A DNA stretch of 64,000 bases. Origin: Lepidurus packardi (Eukaryota; Arthropoda; Branchiopoda; Notostraca; Triopsidae). The stretch lies in contig JAKZAN010000002.1 in the NCBI GenBank assembly GCA_023053545.1, positions 11,900,790 through 11,964,789 on the forward strand, written 5' to 3'. Below are positions 12,293 through 24,467 of the stretch, one piece after another; the stretch's first letter is position 1, and each line of letters opens with the position of its first letter. The notes beneath the pieces were generated by a model. That model was not told where the DNA came from. It did not search any database and worked only from the letters and a program-made list of their open reading frames with translations. Both the position numbers and the translations under genes were made by a program.

Positions 12293-12823
12293 TTCGTATA
12301 ACTTGGATTAAATATAAAATAAATAATAGTTGCAGGAGAAAGGCTTAAAAATAGACTTGGATTATATTGTGAGAAGTTGTGAGACGGCGTGGTAGGAAAG
12401 GGGGCTGAAGGGGGTAGTGTCACGTAACACCCCTTGTACACACCCCTTTTTCGGGGCGTCGGTTCATGCACCTTTTATATCCCCCCTTCCCCTGAACTGA
12501 TGAGGAGGGTGCAGTTGCAGGTTTCGGTTTCAAGCCTTTTGGGGGCGGTCGGTGACGCTCTGGGTTTGGCTTCGGAGTGTATACAATATATAGATTTCAA
12601 TCCTGGTTTGGGATCACAAAAATAAGGATGTATGCTAGTATTATATCCTCATCATGGTACTGAAGCCGTTTTAAAGTGTAATTCATAGTCAAATGGAAAA
12701 CAGACGCAAAAAAGATGCAATTTGCCAGCTGTTTCGCGTGTGTACTAGGGTTCTGCACTGTTGTGCTTGTTAAGGAAAGGTTGGACTTGTTTATAACATT
12801 TGTTCAGCAAACGCATGTTGAAA

Positions 12824-12866
12824 TGACAGCATTGATTGACTATGATTAAAGTTGGTGGTGATTAAA
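12824..12866 (+). promoter_or_regulatory. Cluster of TALE-type motifs in intron 1
   Basis: TGACAG (12824-12829) is followed three bases later by TGATTGAC (12833-12840) and then by two further TGATTAA-like words. These resemble MEIS-class and PBC-class sites respectively, but with reversed order and a spacer. Possible enhancer element within the TALE gene itself; motif-level evidence only. Confidence 0.25.
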
Positions 12867-13006
12867 AGTGGGGCATTTATTGTCAGCTTAAGCGCTGTGT
12901 TATCGTTTGGGTTGGGTTGTTATTTGGCGTAAAGCGTATTAGAAGCTCTCTGCCTCCTTGTCGAAAGCCAGAGACGTAAAAAAAAAGTTTAAAAAAAAGA
13001 GGAGGT

Positions 13007-13025
13007 GGGTTGGGGAGGGGAGGGG
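13007..13025 (+). other. Potential G-quadruplex tract
   Basis: Four G-runs (3, 4, 4 and 4 bases) are separated by loops of TT, A and A. This fits the usual intramolecular quadruplex pattern with very short loops. It lies on the transcribed gene's sense strand in intron 1, about 1.1 kb before exon 2. Confidence 0.5.
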
Positions 13026-13301
13026 AAACAAGTCGAAGCTTTAAGACGCTTTAAGAATAAAAGTTAACGAAAAACGGAGGCTATTTGAATGCTGGTTTTA
13101 GTGGTGGCGCGTAATTTATGAGAGGGTGTACAAAAAGGCACCTGGCGCTTTTTCTGGATGTGGGGAATAGATTCCAAGGAGAGTAACTTAGAAAGCATGC
13201 GCATGTCTCTTTCCGTAACACTGCCGGTTCTCCAAACGGCCTTAATGTGCATCTTTTAACCTTAAAGTTAAGTCATCAACATGAAGTTGCTTCTCCATTA
13301 A

Positions 13302-13415
13302 TAGCGCGTTTCACTGGCTGCACTGGTGCAGTATTTTTGCACTCGGTGTGACAAACATGACATCGTTACACACTGAGTGCACAAAAACCGCACCGGTGCA
13401 GCCAGTGGAATACGG
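13302..13415. mobile_element. Palindromic MITE, copy 2
   Basis: This is the same family as copy 1. The left arm is TAGCGCGTTTCACTGGCTGC and the right arm ends in CAGCCAGTGGAATACGG. The interior keeps GCACTCGGTGTG and its inverted counterpart. The right end is more degraded, so this copy is probably older. Confidence 0.78.
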
Positions 13416-14168
13416 TGTAATTTTCATGGTGATTTTTCGCAGTAATTTTAATGCTTTTGGAACTTGAAACATCCATTAATGCAGCCATAAAGTAAAGGAA
13501 AGTTTTGACAATTTATAAGGGAGGGACGAGGGAATTAATAAGCGAAGATTTTTGCCAAAGTAATAATTTTCAGAATATGAAAAGTTAGGATTGGCAAGCA
13601 TCCCACTTGACCGAGAACATTTTGTCGGTGTATGGTATAGGACACAAAGGGAAAGCTGCCTCATTCACCGCCCGAGCCCCAGGATTTTTAATCTTATCAA
13701 AGTCTAGCTATCACGAAGCTTGCTTGGGCTCTGGTGCTGGTTGGCATTCTTTTATAGACCCCTGTGCATGGAGTGCTGAGCGTCTTCCATAATACTTTTG
13801 GTCTGGTCTTCGGCTCTTCGGCTCCTTCGCCTTGTTCCTTTGCATTTGAGAAAAAGGTCCAAGGTCTAAGTCTAACAATTCTTTTCTCCCTCGGCTTCTT
13901 TTCCGTCACTACCATAACGAGTTTTTCCTCCACAGCGAAACCGAGATCTTTTGAAAAATTTTCTTCGCCTTTGCTTTTATTTAAAAAGAAACACAGATAT
14001 AACACAACACGAAAACGTTTGGGCTATTTTGCAGCAAATCTTATTACTTTTTAAAAAATAAAAAAAGCCAAAATCCTCGTCACTCGTGGGAAGAATACAC
14101 AGATTATTTACTGGTTTTAATGTATGTTGTGTTTGATACCACGTTCCTAACTTTTCACTTTTCTATAG

Positions 14169-14452
14169 TATGATGATGGACTGGCGGCGCACTACGGCAG
14201 TATGGACGTGGCCGGCTCCATGTACGATCCTCACGCGGCGCATCACCGATCGCTTCAGCAACTCTCGTCACATCACTCGGTGTCGGTCTCGCCGCACCTC
14301 AACCATGGAGCCGCCGCCGCAGCCGCCGTCGCTATGCACCACACACCTTATCACGCCGCCGTTTCAAACCACGTACCCTCCGTGCCCGTGTCCAACCACG
14401 GCATGGCCGGAGTGCCGGACGTACATAAAAGAGACAAGGACGCCATATACGG
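14169..14452 (+). CDS. hth: Homothorax exon 2, N-terminus and start of HM domain
   Basis: Encodes residues 6-99 plus two bases of codon 100. It begins YDDGL-AAHYGSMD, matching the family N-terminus, and continues through a His/Ser/Ala-rich low-complexity stretch with a six-Ala run (14310-14327). It ends with the conserved KRDKDAIY that opens MEIS motif A. The acceptor is CTATAG and the donor is a perfect GTAAGT. The first part is variable across species. The final residues begin the domain through which Hth binds Extradenticle and is carried into the nucleus. GC content is clearly higher than in the flanking introns. Confidence 0.97.
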
Positions 14453-17400
14453 GTAAGTTTGCCAGACAACTTGGCGTGTTTGAAAGAATCCCAAACTGAG
14501 TCCAAGCTCTCCGAACTTCCCTCTTTTGAGCGCAAACTTTTACTAATTTTTTCATTTATCTTTGTTTACTTTATGTTAATTTTTTTTAAAAAATATACCA
14601 TGGATTTCAAGCCGCGCATCCCTTTACCAAAAAAAAAAAGCTAAAAAGTTTGGGGAAGCTGTTCGAAGTGACCCAAAGTCCCAAAGTTTTCTGGGGGGGA
14701 CCCAGAAGTGAGCATTTAGTGGGGGTGAAATGCTCTAGTAAGCTCCAACACTGAGAGAAAAGTGTTGTAAAGTGTACTTGTCACCCTTTTTCATCCCTTT
14801 AGCAGCGCTCCTGTTTCTTGGCGTCGTTTTTCCACCGTGCTTTCCCGCTTCTGTGTAACGCCTGGCATTCATAGCCTATAGAGCCCAGCTTAATGTGCCA
14901 AATAGGATTGTAAAGTGAAATTTATTCGCCCCGCAGACGTTGACGCGGTGGGTGCCATGTTTATTCGGAAAAATAAGGACGTCTAGAGAGGATGCGAAAA
15001 GGAAGGGAAAAATTGGGGGGGAGTACAAAAGAGCTACACGAACATATCTTTCCAAGGGCAACGCCTTCGACTTTATAGCCAGCAGTTGGGGGTATAATAA
15101 CGATATTGCGTACGTGAAATGCCCTGGGATAAGCGATCAAGAGTTTACTCAGATGAGCAATTTTTAACGCCCATTTCCCTGGGAAAAGGATTCAGATTTT
15201 CTTTCTCAAATCCTAAGATTCTTTCTTTTTTGTGTTCGAGAGCGCGAGGAAGTGAAAAGCTTAGAGAGCCCCCTATAACTGGGGAAATGAGCGTATAAAA
15301 AGAGCTTGCAAAACGTAAAACGGCCTGACTGGAGCGACAGTCTTTTACTTTCCCTCTACTCCGTCCCGAGGATGTTCTTCCCCGTAAAACGGGCATCTTC
15401 TGCCGTGTTTTATGGGTGATAGTGCCCCAGGAACGCAGCTCTGTCTTGTGCGCCCGTTCATCTCTTGTAGGCCCGAAAACTACCACAAAAAACAAGAGTT
15501 TTTATGCTTACTTCCATTTACTTTTGGGCAGTAAGGCGAACCTCTTACGGCATGCCAAATTTGGATTCGAAACTTATATTTTTCTGTGCAATAGCATGAA
15601 GTTGTACTGTGACGGTAATATAGGTGATGTAGCAGTCGTTTAAAACTTCCAAGTTATGAAAATTTTAAATAAATCATGTTTCAAGATTGTACAAACTTAG
15701 CTGAGTAGGTCTTATTAAAATCTTTTAGATTATTAAGATATTTAAAAAAAATTAAATTATCTCTTTCTTTGAATTTCTTGTTAAAAGTTTAGGAAATTAC
15801 ATTACGAAAAGGCCATCTTTTGACAAACAATGATCAACTACTTGCAGCACATTCTGGCCTTAAACTCCCCCCCCCCCCCCACACCAGAAACACCGTAATA
15901 TGGCATACCATTTGTAGGATCCAGCTGGATTATGCAGTTAGTTTCCCTTTGAATAAGCTGTAAAACTTAGGACGCAGGTCAAGTCACAGTTATGTCAGAG
16001 TCGCTGTCGGGATGTGCTATGTCATGTCGATGCGTCCGCGTGCTCGTTTTCCGATCTCTAATAAGGAGGCAACGCCAGCCCCAAGTGGCATGCAGACAGA
16101 TGGAGGCGTTTTCATTGGTCATTGGCAGAGGCCATTGCGTCAAATGCCCCTGTCAATCCTGGCCTTGTGTGTTGCATGCTCCTGTCATGTTTGATAGGCA
16201 AAAGTTCAGACTCGAGGGGAGTCGATCGAAACACTGAGGTGAAACGTGCTTCTTACCTTCGCCGAACGAAAAAATACAAATACTTATGGCTCTCGTATAC
16301 CTTAGCTTATTGATGCCAAACTGTCCCAGACGGCGCTGATGTTTGTTATTGTTTGGCGAAAGCATTGCGTAAGAAAACTAAAAAAAGAGACGTAGCTAAA
16401 GTACAGCTGTACACAAAGTACAACTGTGCACTACCTGTTAGCCAGCTCAAGTTTACTGTTAAAGATTTTTTCATGAAATGTCCCGGTTTTTTCAAAATGT
16501 TGTTTTCAAATTTCCCATGTTTACCACCTATGCCGAGCGACGGTATACGGGAGTGTATGACCTTAACTGGGTATACACAGGGTATAAATAGTCTCGGTTT
16601 TCTGCTGTGCATACTTTGCAAAAATGTAACTTACGTTCTTCCCACCCCTACGGGTAGCTTTTTTGGGCTGCGTGAAAAGGCAACAGTAAGTACGAATAAT
16701 GGAGGATATAGAGCACAACGTGCGTGCGTTTCCCCATTTTCTGACAGCTCGCCAATGCTCCCTGACGTCCTCTTGACTGACGTGGCGTGGTATATAGCCG
16801 GACTCCAAGCAACATCGCATGCTCCGTGCATAGCTTCCCCGTAGATGCTCTTGTTTGCCAAACGTTAGTGGACAAGCCCTTTTGATTCAGCGTCTATGCC
16901 GGCAGGCTGCGTCTGTGTAGTAAAACTAACGATGGGTCGATATAGTTAAGCCTATCCCGAGTTTACGGTGTTGAAACGAGACGAGAAGGAGAGAGAGACC
17001 GACGAAAGGTTTTTCGACGCGTCAATGGAGCACGCAGGGCAATCCGTCATTGGTCGCATGTCACTGGGATATAGTTAGCGCAATTTTATTCCTCGTGGAT
17101 GCTGGCGTTTGGATATGCTCCACTCACTGGTGAAGGTTTTCATTTTATTTTATTTTTTACCACACAAAAAGAGCCCTAATGAACAGCTTGCCTTGGCCTT
17201 AATGACAATCATAAGACAAATGAATGCCATTCTCCCTAAGTTTGATGAGTTTCCCCTATAAAACCTTCACACACAAATGGCGTTGCAATTACACGGTGCC
17301 TAGCACCGCCTTTTTTGCTTTAGCGTCCAAAAATCCCAAATCCAACACTCAGTTTGAGAGTTTTCATGCGTTAACATTGTTCTAGTTTGTATAGTTCTAG

Positions 17401-17472
17401 TTATATATTCCCATCATATGCGTGGTGTGAATTTACGTGTTTACTAAAAAAAAAACCACTTGTATCTTGTAG
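14453..17472 (+). other. hth: hth intron 2 (3.0 kb)
   Basis: Donor GTAAGT; acceptor CTTGTAG. Contains a 14-C run (15867-15880), a near-match to the PBX-MEIS composite motif on the minus strand (16150-16159, 9 of 10 positions) and copy A of the TTAA-flanked element (16284-16566). A frame running through the element near 16353-16844 is element sequence and its flank, not a gene. Confidence 0.85.
16284..16566 (+). mobile_element. TTAA-type MITE, copy A
   Basis: The left end is GGCTCTCGTATACCTTAGC and the right end is its inverted counterpart GCCGAG-GACGGTATACGGGAG. The interior matches the other copies (GGCGCTGATGTTTGTTATTG; CAAGTTTACTGTTA; CCGGTTTTTTCAAA). No protein is encoded. The right terminus carries a short insertion before CCTTAA. 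It is in forward orientation, like copies D and E. Confidence 0.85.
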
Positions 17473-17614
17473 ACATCCGTTGTTCCCGTTATTGGCGCTG
17501 ATTTTCGAGAAATGTGAGTTGGCAACTTGCACTCCTCGTGAACCCGGTGTGGCAGGCGGAGACGTCTGTTCCTCAGAGTCTTTCAATGAAGACATTGCCG
17601 TCTTCTCCAAACAG
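17473..17614 (+). CDS. hth: Homothorax exon 3, MEIS motif A
   Basis: The first base completes codon 100 (Gly), and then residues 101-147 follow. The exon holds the core of MEIS/HM motif [17 protein letters not shown], then TCTPREPGV, then [10 protein letters not shown] and FSKQ, nearly invariant in animal Meis/Hth proteins. This amphipathic segment contacts the PBC domain of Exd/PBX. The acceptor is TTGTAG and the donor a perfect GTAAGT. Reading IYG-HPLF across the junction matches most animals; Drosophila has Glu in place of the Gly. Confidence 0.98.
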
Positions 17615-20600
17615 GTAAGTTTTTTCCTTACAAATCCCCTATTTTGGGGGGCTTTACAAACAAAAGAATCAAGTTCAGGGCTCGTAATTTTATTCATTTT
17701 TTGGCACTTTCCGTAACATTGTCGAGTGCATCAGCATATGGGGCTCTTTAAATAACCTTCTGTTGCCTGCTGTATCCACGCTGTTACTGCTGCAGGCATG
17801 GTATAGGTCTTCTACCATGTTACCATCTAACAACACCTGAAAACCTGATCTTGCCGTAGGCTCTCCGAATGCCAGACTGCTCTAAGCTTGGAAAATAAAG
17901 GAAAAGGTCAGCCTTTTTTTATTTTCGTCGTAGATCTCCACCCAGGCCCATCAACAAACCTCTGTTTTCTGTTTTTTGGCTGGTTAGGGGATGGGGGAAT
18001 GGTGTTTTAAATGTTTCCATTTTAACATACATGGGACGCGCAGCTGTTTTTTTTCTTAATTTGTATTTTAGAAAAAAGAAAAAGGCTCATGGGCTACCCT
18101 AACAGGGGAGAAAATTCCCGAATTTTTGTTTATTAATGTGAGGTTTCGACCCAAAACCTTGCAGAAATTAGTTATACTAAGACCAAAACCTTGCAGAAGT
18201 TAAGTGTACACAAAGGGGGGATATCGAGTGTCTAAATAATAAAAATGAGATATCGCTCGCCAGGATTCCTCACCGGACAGTATAGCCTCTAGAAGAAAGA
18301 AGACTGTGAGACCATGCCCATTCTTTTGTCTTTCAGATGGTGCAAGCTTGGACTTGAAAGTAACATAGAATGTAATAAGCGCAGAAAAATGAGCCAAAAA
18401 GCGTTCGATGTCGGAAGGACGCAAGGGAGGTACTGATGTTCAGTGTCATTTTTGCGTCGTGCTACACATGGAGAATGCGCGATGGATTGCAAGTCGCTCC
18501 ATCATGCATAGTCCAGCACGACTGAGCGACAACACACGTACGGGATACAATAGTAATCACGGGTCCGAATGCTTGTCCAAATCTCGCACGTTGTACGCCC
18601 CCCTAGGACCGTATCGCAAGCTACGTTGGTGCTCTCCCGTCTTGACAGTCTTTTGTCAGGAATCACTGGTTGTTAAACTTGGGTGACGAATGACATCAGT
18701 CTTTTTCTATAAATAAAGCAAAAATCAAATAAAATCAAAACTAAAATCGTACACAATTGATATGTAGTAATAACGAAATTACAATAAAAGTAGCCGTCAA
18801 TAGGCGAATCCTATGATGGCATTTAACTTGAAAAAAATTCAAACCATCAGATTTGTAAAATATAATAATAATAATAAATATACGCACAAAGCAAACGAAG
18901 TTTGGCAGTGTGTGAAGTGTCCGGAGCACGGTATATAGGTTAACTGTCTGAAACATCCAAATCGAACAAAGGGAGTGAAAGACGGCTTTATATATCATTT
19001 AAGAACAAAATAAACAAAACTCTTTACGAATTCATTCAAAGTTGTCAAATTTTTTATCGAAGGAGGATGATAAAGAGTGTAGTAAATAGTTTGTTCGAAT
19101 TAAGTCCAAGTTAACGTTACGATAACGACTGAAGGTTAGCCCAGGAGAGCTGGAAGCGGAGCGCGTATCCATGTCGTTTGGTTTTTCAGAGAAAAAAAGG
19201 AAACAAGAGCAGGCACTTCCTAGCACTCTCCTTCGTCCCCACAGAGGATAGGAGGCAGGCCATTACCTTACAAAAAAAAGAGAGAGAGAACTGGCTTTTT
19301 ACGTCACTAACGTCAGAAAAATCCGAGCCCACATTTTTAGCTATGTATCGTAATCACGGGCGCGCAATAACCTTGTGTTGATGGAATCGTTCGCACCGAA
19401 TTGAATCGTTGAGCGCGTTTTGATATCAATGCTAATTACGCGTCCCTTTTGGAAACACTATGGGCAACAGGAAGTTTACTCATCGAACCCCATAAAGGTG
19501 AATGACTTTCCCCCAAAAAGTTTCTTTGGACCTTGTTTACAACGTGTTCTTAATTTAGCTTTGGTCACCCTTAGTCAAAAGTTGGAAAGAAATGAAAAAG
19601 ACCCCCAAATATCCTCTACATACGGGCTAGGTAATTCGATTCAGATATGGGTTGGGTGCCACTTTTTTTGACTCCGTGGAAGATTTTTTGAGCAAAAGCA
19701 CAAGTCCTAACCGGATAAGTGGACGAGAGGGCAGAGAGTTCTGGGGAAGGTTCTAGAAGGTGCATGGAAGCTTTCTGATTCCTTTTCGCGGGGGTCTCCT
19801 TTGGGTCATTGTTAAGGAGTGAAATTCTAACTAAAAGAGCAGAAAATGTTGCTCTGTTCACTCTGTTGCAAGTCAGCAGCTTGAGCCATCGCCAAAAGAA
19901 AAGAGAACAGGAAGGGGGTCTTGGTGAAACCCCAGCAGGAGGCCAACCAGTAAACGCAGCAAGCAAAGAGTAAGTAAGGGGAAATGGTGACCAAAGACAT
20001 TACTAACAAAGATGAGGGAGCCCCCTTCATATGTGCTCCGTTCCTTGTTCCGTTGCTATCCCAGCAGACTCGAACTAATGCACTCGAGTATGTAAAAAGA
20101 AAAGAAAAAAAAGAATAAAGCTCATAGCGGAGATGAAAATGGATGCTTTTGCTCCTGCTGGCTGGGAGAAGTAGAGCGTAATTTGAAGCTAGAGACGCCT
20201 GGCTCTGGTTAACTCCCATTTGGAGGGTTGAACTGAAACCCTCGTACACTTTCCATCTTGGGAGAGATGTTTTGAACAGAAAGCAGGCGAAGCCAAAAAA
20301 ATGTCAATGATTCTTTTGACTTTTAAGCTTCTTTATCCCGATCTGAAAGTATTTCGTCAAGTACTTTTAAGTTCATTAAGTATTTTTGGGGGGGAGGTGG
20401 GGGAAATCGTTTCAGATTCTGTAACACACTACCTGGGAGCCTTAGCCAAAGGGACTTGAGGCGAAAACATTATTTTTTTTATTTTTTACCTGGAACTTGA
20501 TGGACCACTCTGGAAGAGGTTGGGGCCGTTAAGTTTACGTTTACTTGAGCTAACTTGGAAGTTGACTTGAATTACGAGCACCGCTGTTTTAAAGACACGG

Positions 20601-23571
20601 GAGTTTATAAGGGAGACAGGCAATGCGTGTATCTTGGTATAAGTGCATGTGTACGGATAACGGTGGTCACTTTTTGGTAGAATCCCTGCCCCTTTAATCA
20701 TATGCCGACACCCAACGGACGGCCTCTTATGTGCCTTGTGGTCGCCATGGCACCCCCATCATGGGCCTCTTTGGCTGCTTTACTATGCAAATTGTTTGAC
20801 ATGAGTGATGGCCAGCGCAAAAACTTCTTCTCTGCTTAACTCGCCTTCGCCGGCTCTGGCCAGAAAAGCCAGCACCAGCTTTTTCTTATTTTTTTAGTTT
20901 TCATTTTATTCTCCAAGATGGAGATTCAATATGTTGTACTTTCTTCAAAGCCATCCCAACCATTTTTCATTTCTCTTGGTGGTTAAAAAAAGAAAATTAC
21001 AATTTTAAAAGTCTTGAGGTTTTCTCCAGACAATCTCACATGATGCATATTGGGCATCCTTGTTTTTTTTCATTCATTTCTTTTTTTAAAACGGCGGGAA
21101 AAGCAATCTCATGCAAAGGGCGAAAAAGTGGAGAGTTTTGGGGGTCCAAAGTTGTTGGTCAAGACTCCCGAGAGAGAAATGCAGAAGGGTATAGCGGTAA
21201 TCGTGTGCCTCTGTAAAAATGTCCGATGAGTGAGATATATTAGATTGGGAGTGGGAGTTAGTTGCGGGTCCCTATCATTAATGCTTGTCGGACTGACTTT
21301 ACGGCCTGGCTGAACATGAAAAGGAAGCCCTGATTTCCCAGTCACACGTAAACCAAGTCCAAACAGACCCCATGCTATGCACATGCCATGCAAAGTAGTT
21401 CTCCACTGGTGACGTCAAAGGTCGGATTTAAAAAAATATTTCAAAACTCGGTTGGTACGACAAGTTTGTAGTTTTTGTATTTAAAAACAAACCAAAAGAG
21501 GGGATTTATTATTATTATTGTGTTATGGAAACTGTTCTGGGCTACTGTCTTCCAAGTTTTGGGACAAATCAACGCGATAATTTGGGTTTTGAGGCTTTTG
21601 GACGGGGGTTGCATTCTGTCAATAAACTTAAGTTGTATGCAAATTGAGGTTTCGTTTTCTTGTTTTTTTTTCTTAAGAGGGAACATGGACAGAGACATCG
21701 AAGGCAACATGTGAAAGCTGGAATCGACGGAGCGTCTATAGTGTGCGCCGCCTCCCTATTAAGCCCCTCATTTCATGACCTCATAAATATGCAGGGTCAT
21801 ACGTTCACGTCATTGGCTTTCTTGCATAACGCGATATAGTGTGAAAAAGTCTTTAGTATTTTGTCTACTGTGACGTGCCGTGCCGTGCCCATAGCTCAGC
21901 TCCAACTCCATGCCAAACATTCACCGGGGTGATAAAAATTGAGGACATAGGCAGAAAGATTTTTATTTATTTTTTGGCGTAAGCGATATGGGGCGGTGAG
22001 GGAAGAAGTTCAGCCTCTATAGGTCTGCCCCATGTAAGGATGTAAATTACCATGGTGGAAGGTTTTTGGCGAACACGGGTTCCAGGTTAGAGAGGTAAGA
22101 GTGGATAAGAAGAGGGGTATAGACTTGGAGGAAAATGAAAATTATTTGAATTTTGAAGGGCACGTGCGAGAATGTGGAAATGTTGAGAGCTGAGGAATGC
22201 CTTGAAAAGTTGGGGGCATAGAGATGTGCACTTACAATTATAGAGCTCGGGGCCTGTTTTGGGCCCAAATTATTTGCTGTAAAAGGCATCAAACGGGAGC
22301 TGGGGGATAAAGGAAGGCCAGAGATGCAAATATGTCTTACACACGAGGTGGCAACGGGCCTGATTTTCCCAATGAAAAGCTCGAACAGTTCAAATCACGG
22401 GTCTGTCACTGGCAGGATGATTTATAAGGGTCATGGGGAAAAAAGACCTTTCAGGCTTTTGAGAGAAGGGGGGAGCCTTCTTTTTTACAACTTAAGAAAA
22501 TAAAATTTTCCGGTTTCTCAAACTTTTTCTGTCGTAATTCCCTGCAAAAACCCCTGGGCTTAAGGCTCCCGAATGCCTTAGCTCGGTCTAGGCGGAATTT
22601 CGGAACAACTTTTTGTTCAAACCAGTACTCATTTCATGAAAAAATTCTTTGACAGTCGAGTTTGAGCTTACTAACAGGTAGTGCACAACTTTCTTTCCAA
22701 CGAGTAATAAATTAGCCGAATGTAAAGGAAGTTTGCCACTATGAGACATAGGTTAACTAAAAAACCGTCCTTTGAAAACAATAACAGACATCAGCGCCAT
22801 CTGTGACTGTTTCGCATCGATCAGCCAAGGTGTACGGGAGCCTTAAAAGGAATCTTTTTGTAGTGTATTTTTGGCGGTTTAAGAGAGGAAAAGTTGAAAT
22901 TGGTATGAAATTGGTATCAAGTGCAGTAGGTAGTCTTTGGCGACTAGAGATTGGGAAAGTGTTCGGCAGAATCACTGAACCAGTTCAGAGCGGGGGCCAA
23001 AGGGGAAAATGACTGCTCGAGTGAAGTTGTCCCTTGTTAGACGAGCATTGTTGCGACCAATTACGTTTGACCATCGTGCACAGTTCTTTGGTGGTCTTGT
23101 CTCCACGTGATAGGGAAAAAAGAACGAGCTCAGGCTAGCTCTCGGGGGTTTATTGCACGGATAATAGCGGGTGTCCCAGCAAGTCGTCTATTGTTCTGTC
23201 TCGGCCTCCCTCATGCTAAGTCGTCAGCGCGTGAACTCGGTCGTCCTCCCAGGTTTATTTCCATCCAGCAGCAGCAGCAACAGTCGTCTCTTCTTTTTTA
23301 TTTCCTTTGGAGTCTATAACTTTTCCAGCCTTACTAACTACAGCCAGACTAAAAACAAGAAAACTATTGTGTGCCCCTTTTTTAACGCCTTGTTACGCGG
23401 ATAACTGGCGATTTACATACCTTCCTCTTTTACGGGGTTGAATTAAGGGTTGTACCCCAGGGTCGCCCTGAATGGATACGGGTAAACATGTTTTAGAAGC
23501 GAAATATCTGGCTTTTGTACTCGTGTTTGGGGATTGGTAAACTAATTGAGGTTCTGGAATGTCTTTCACAG
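17615..23571 (+). other. hth: hth intron 3 (6.0 kb)
   Basis: Donor GTAAGT; acceptor TTTCACAG. Contains TTAA-type element copy B (22560-22846) and two adjacent AAAACCTTGCAGAA-TTA repeats near 18152-18200. No additional coding exon was recognised. Confidence 0.85.
22560..22846 (-). mobile_element. TTAA-type MITE, copy B
   Basis: Full-length copy flanked by TTAA on both sides, with GGCTCCCGAATGCCTTAGC at the left and its inverse ending ACGGGAGCC at the right. Its interior is the reverse complement of copies A, D and E, so orientation is minus. It is non-coding, about 280 bp between the TTAA sites. Confidence 0.9.
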
Positions 23572-23622
23572 ATACGACAAGAAAAACCTTACTATATTGC
23601 GGACCCAGAAGTCGATTCATTG
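23572..23622 (+). CDS. hth: Homothorax exon 4, 51-base HM-domain microexon
   Basis: Encodes residues 148-164, IRQEKPYYIADPEVDSL, joining motifs A and B of the HM domain. It is phase 0 at both ends, exactly 51 bases, with acceptor TTTCACAG and donor GTAAGT. The same 17-codon exon exists in vertebrate MEIS genes as I recall them, so its borders are ancient. Skipping it would keep the frame while shortening the Exd-binding domain. Confidence 0.97.
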
Positions 23623-23738
23623 GTAAGTTTATTTTGCTTTATGGTTCTTTCACAGATTGATGTATTATCCCTTCAGTTGTTTTCCCCCAAAGTGTGTTAC
23701 ATAGATTGCAAATGAGAGGCGTGTTAATGTCAATTTTT

Positions 23739-24026
23739 TTAAAGCTCCCTTATACCTTAGCTCGGTATAGCCGTTTAGTATAGGGAATTTCTAAACAATT
23801 TTTTGAGAAAACCAATACATTTCATGAAAAGTTTGAGAATTAGACTTTGTGCTGCTACAGGAAACTGGTAACAAAAATGGTGCTTTTCAGAATCAAAACA
23901 AGCGTAGAAACTTTGCGGCAATTAGCTATCTATTTCTTACGCAAGGCTTCGGCAAAACAGTAACAAACATCAGTGCCATCTCGTGACTGTTATGCATCAA
24001 GAAGCTAAGGCATACGGTAGCCTTAA
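23739..24026 (-). mobile_element. TTAA-type MITE, copy C
   Basis: Flanked by TTAA; the left end is AGCTCCCTTATACCTTAGC and the right end is CATACGGTAGCC. It contains the family core ACAAACATCAGTGCCATC near the right end, so it lies in minus orientation like copy B. It is more diverged than B. It begins only about 115 bases after exon 4. Confidence 0.85.
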
Positions 24027-24267
24027 ACTAAAAAGTTTTTGAAAAACGAAAACTAAAAGTTAGGAAGACTAGTTCTAGGCCTTACAAACTGGATTTCGTA
24101 AAAGAAACACTATTTCTTTTGAGATATGCCAAAAAGAACAAGACATGAGGCGAGTGTGTGTGTGCAAGGACGGGAGGGGCACCTTTTTTTCTATAAACTG
24201 AGGCGATCAAGATAAGACCCAGGTGCAAGAGCCCCCTTTTGCCTTCTCTAACTTTGGCTTGTATCTT

Positions 24268-24301
24268 GTATGTGTGCATGCATGTATGCATGCACACATA
24301 C
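24268..24301. repeat. Perfect 15-base-arm palindrome
   Basis: The arm GTATGTGTGCATGCA is followed by the 4-base spacer TGTA and the exact inverted arm. It is composed of alternating purine-pyrimidine steps, so it could extrude as a cruciform or adopt Z-like DNA. Confidence 0.85.
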
Positions 24302-24441
24302 AGACACAAATTCGGAAGAAGTTGGGAAACGAAAAGCTCACACAAGCTTGCGGGAAATTAGTTACCAAAAGGGAAGATGCTCGTGAGGCTCTTTTTCTCT
24401 TTAAGGCACCATCGTGTTGGTATCAGGCAACACAATGCAAC

Positions 24442-24467
24442 TTTTTTTTTTTTTTTTTTTTTTTTTT
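24442..24467 (+). repeat. 26-T homopolymer
   Basis: Uninterrupted run of T in intron 4. A similar 27-T run lies at 46512-46538. They could be reverse-oriented poly(A) tails of retroposed sequences, but no target-site duplications or retroposon bodies were recognised. Confidence 0.8.

Larger units (their letters stand above)
10480..14168 (+). other. hth: hth intron 1 (3.7 kb)
   Basis: The donor is GTATGT and the acceptor is TTTCTATAG. The intron contains two copies of the ~130 bp palindromic element (12164-12292 and 13302-13415), duplicated flanks around the first, a G-rich quadruplex-like tract (13007-13025), and a cluster of TALE-type motifs at 12824-12866. No other coding exon is apparent. 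Confidence 0.85.

Noticed and set aside
16353..16844. Plus-strand 163-codon open frame in intron 2
   Set aside because: Begins inside TTAA-type MITE copy A; the same peptide-like stretches recur in other non-coding copies.
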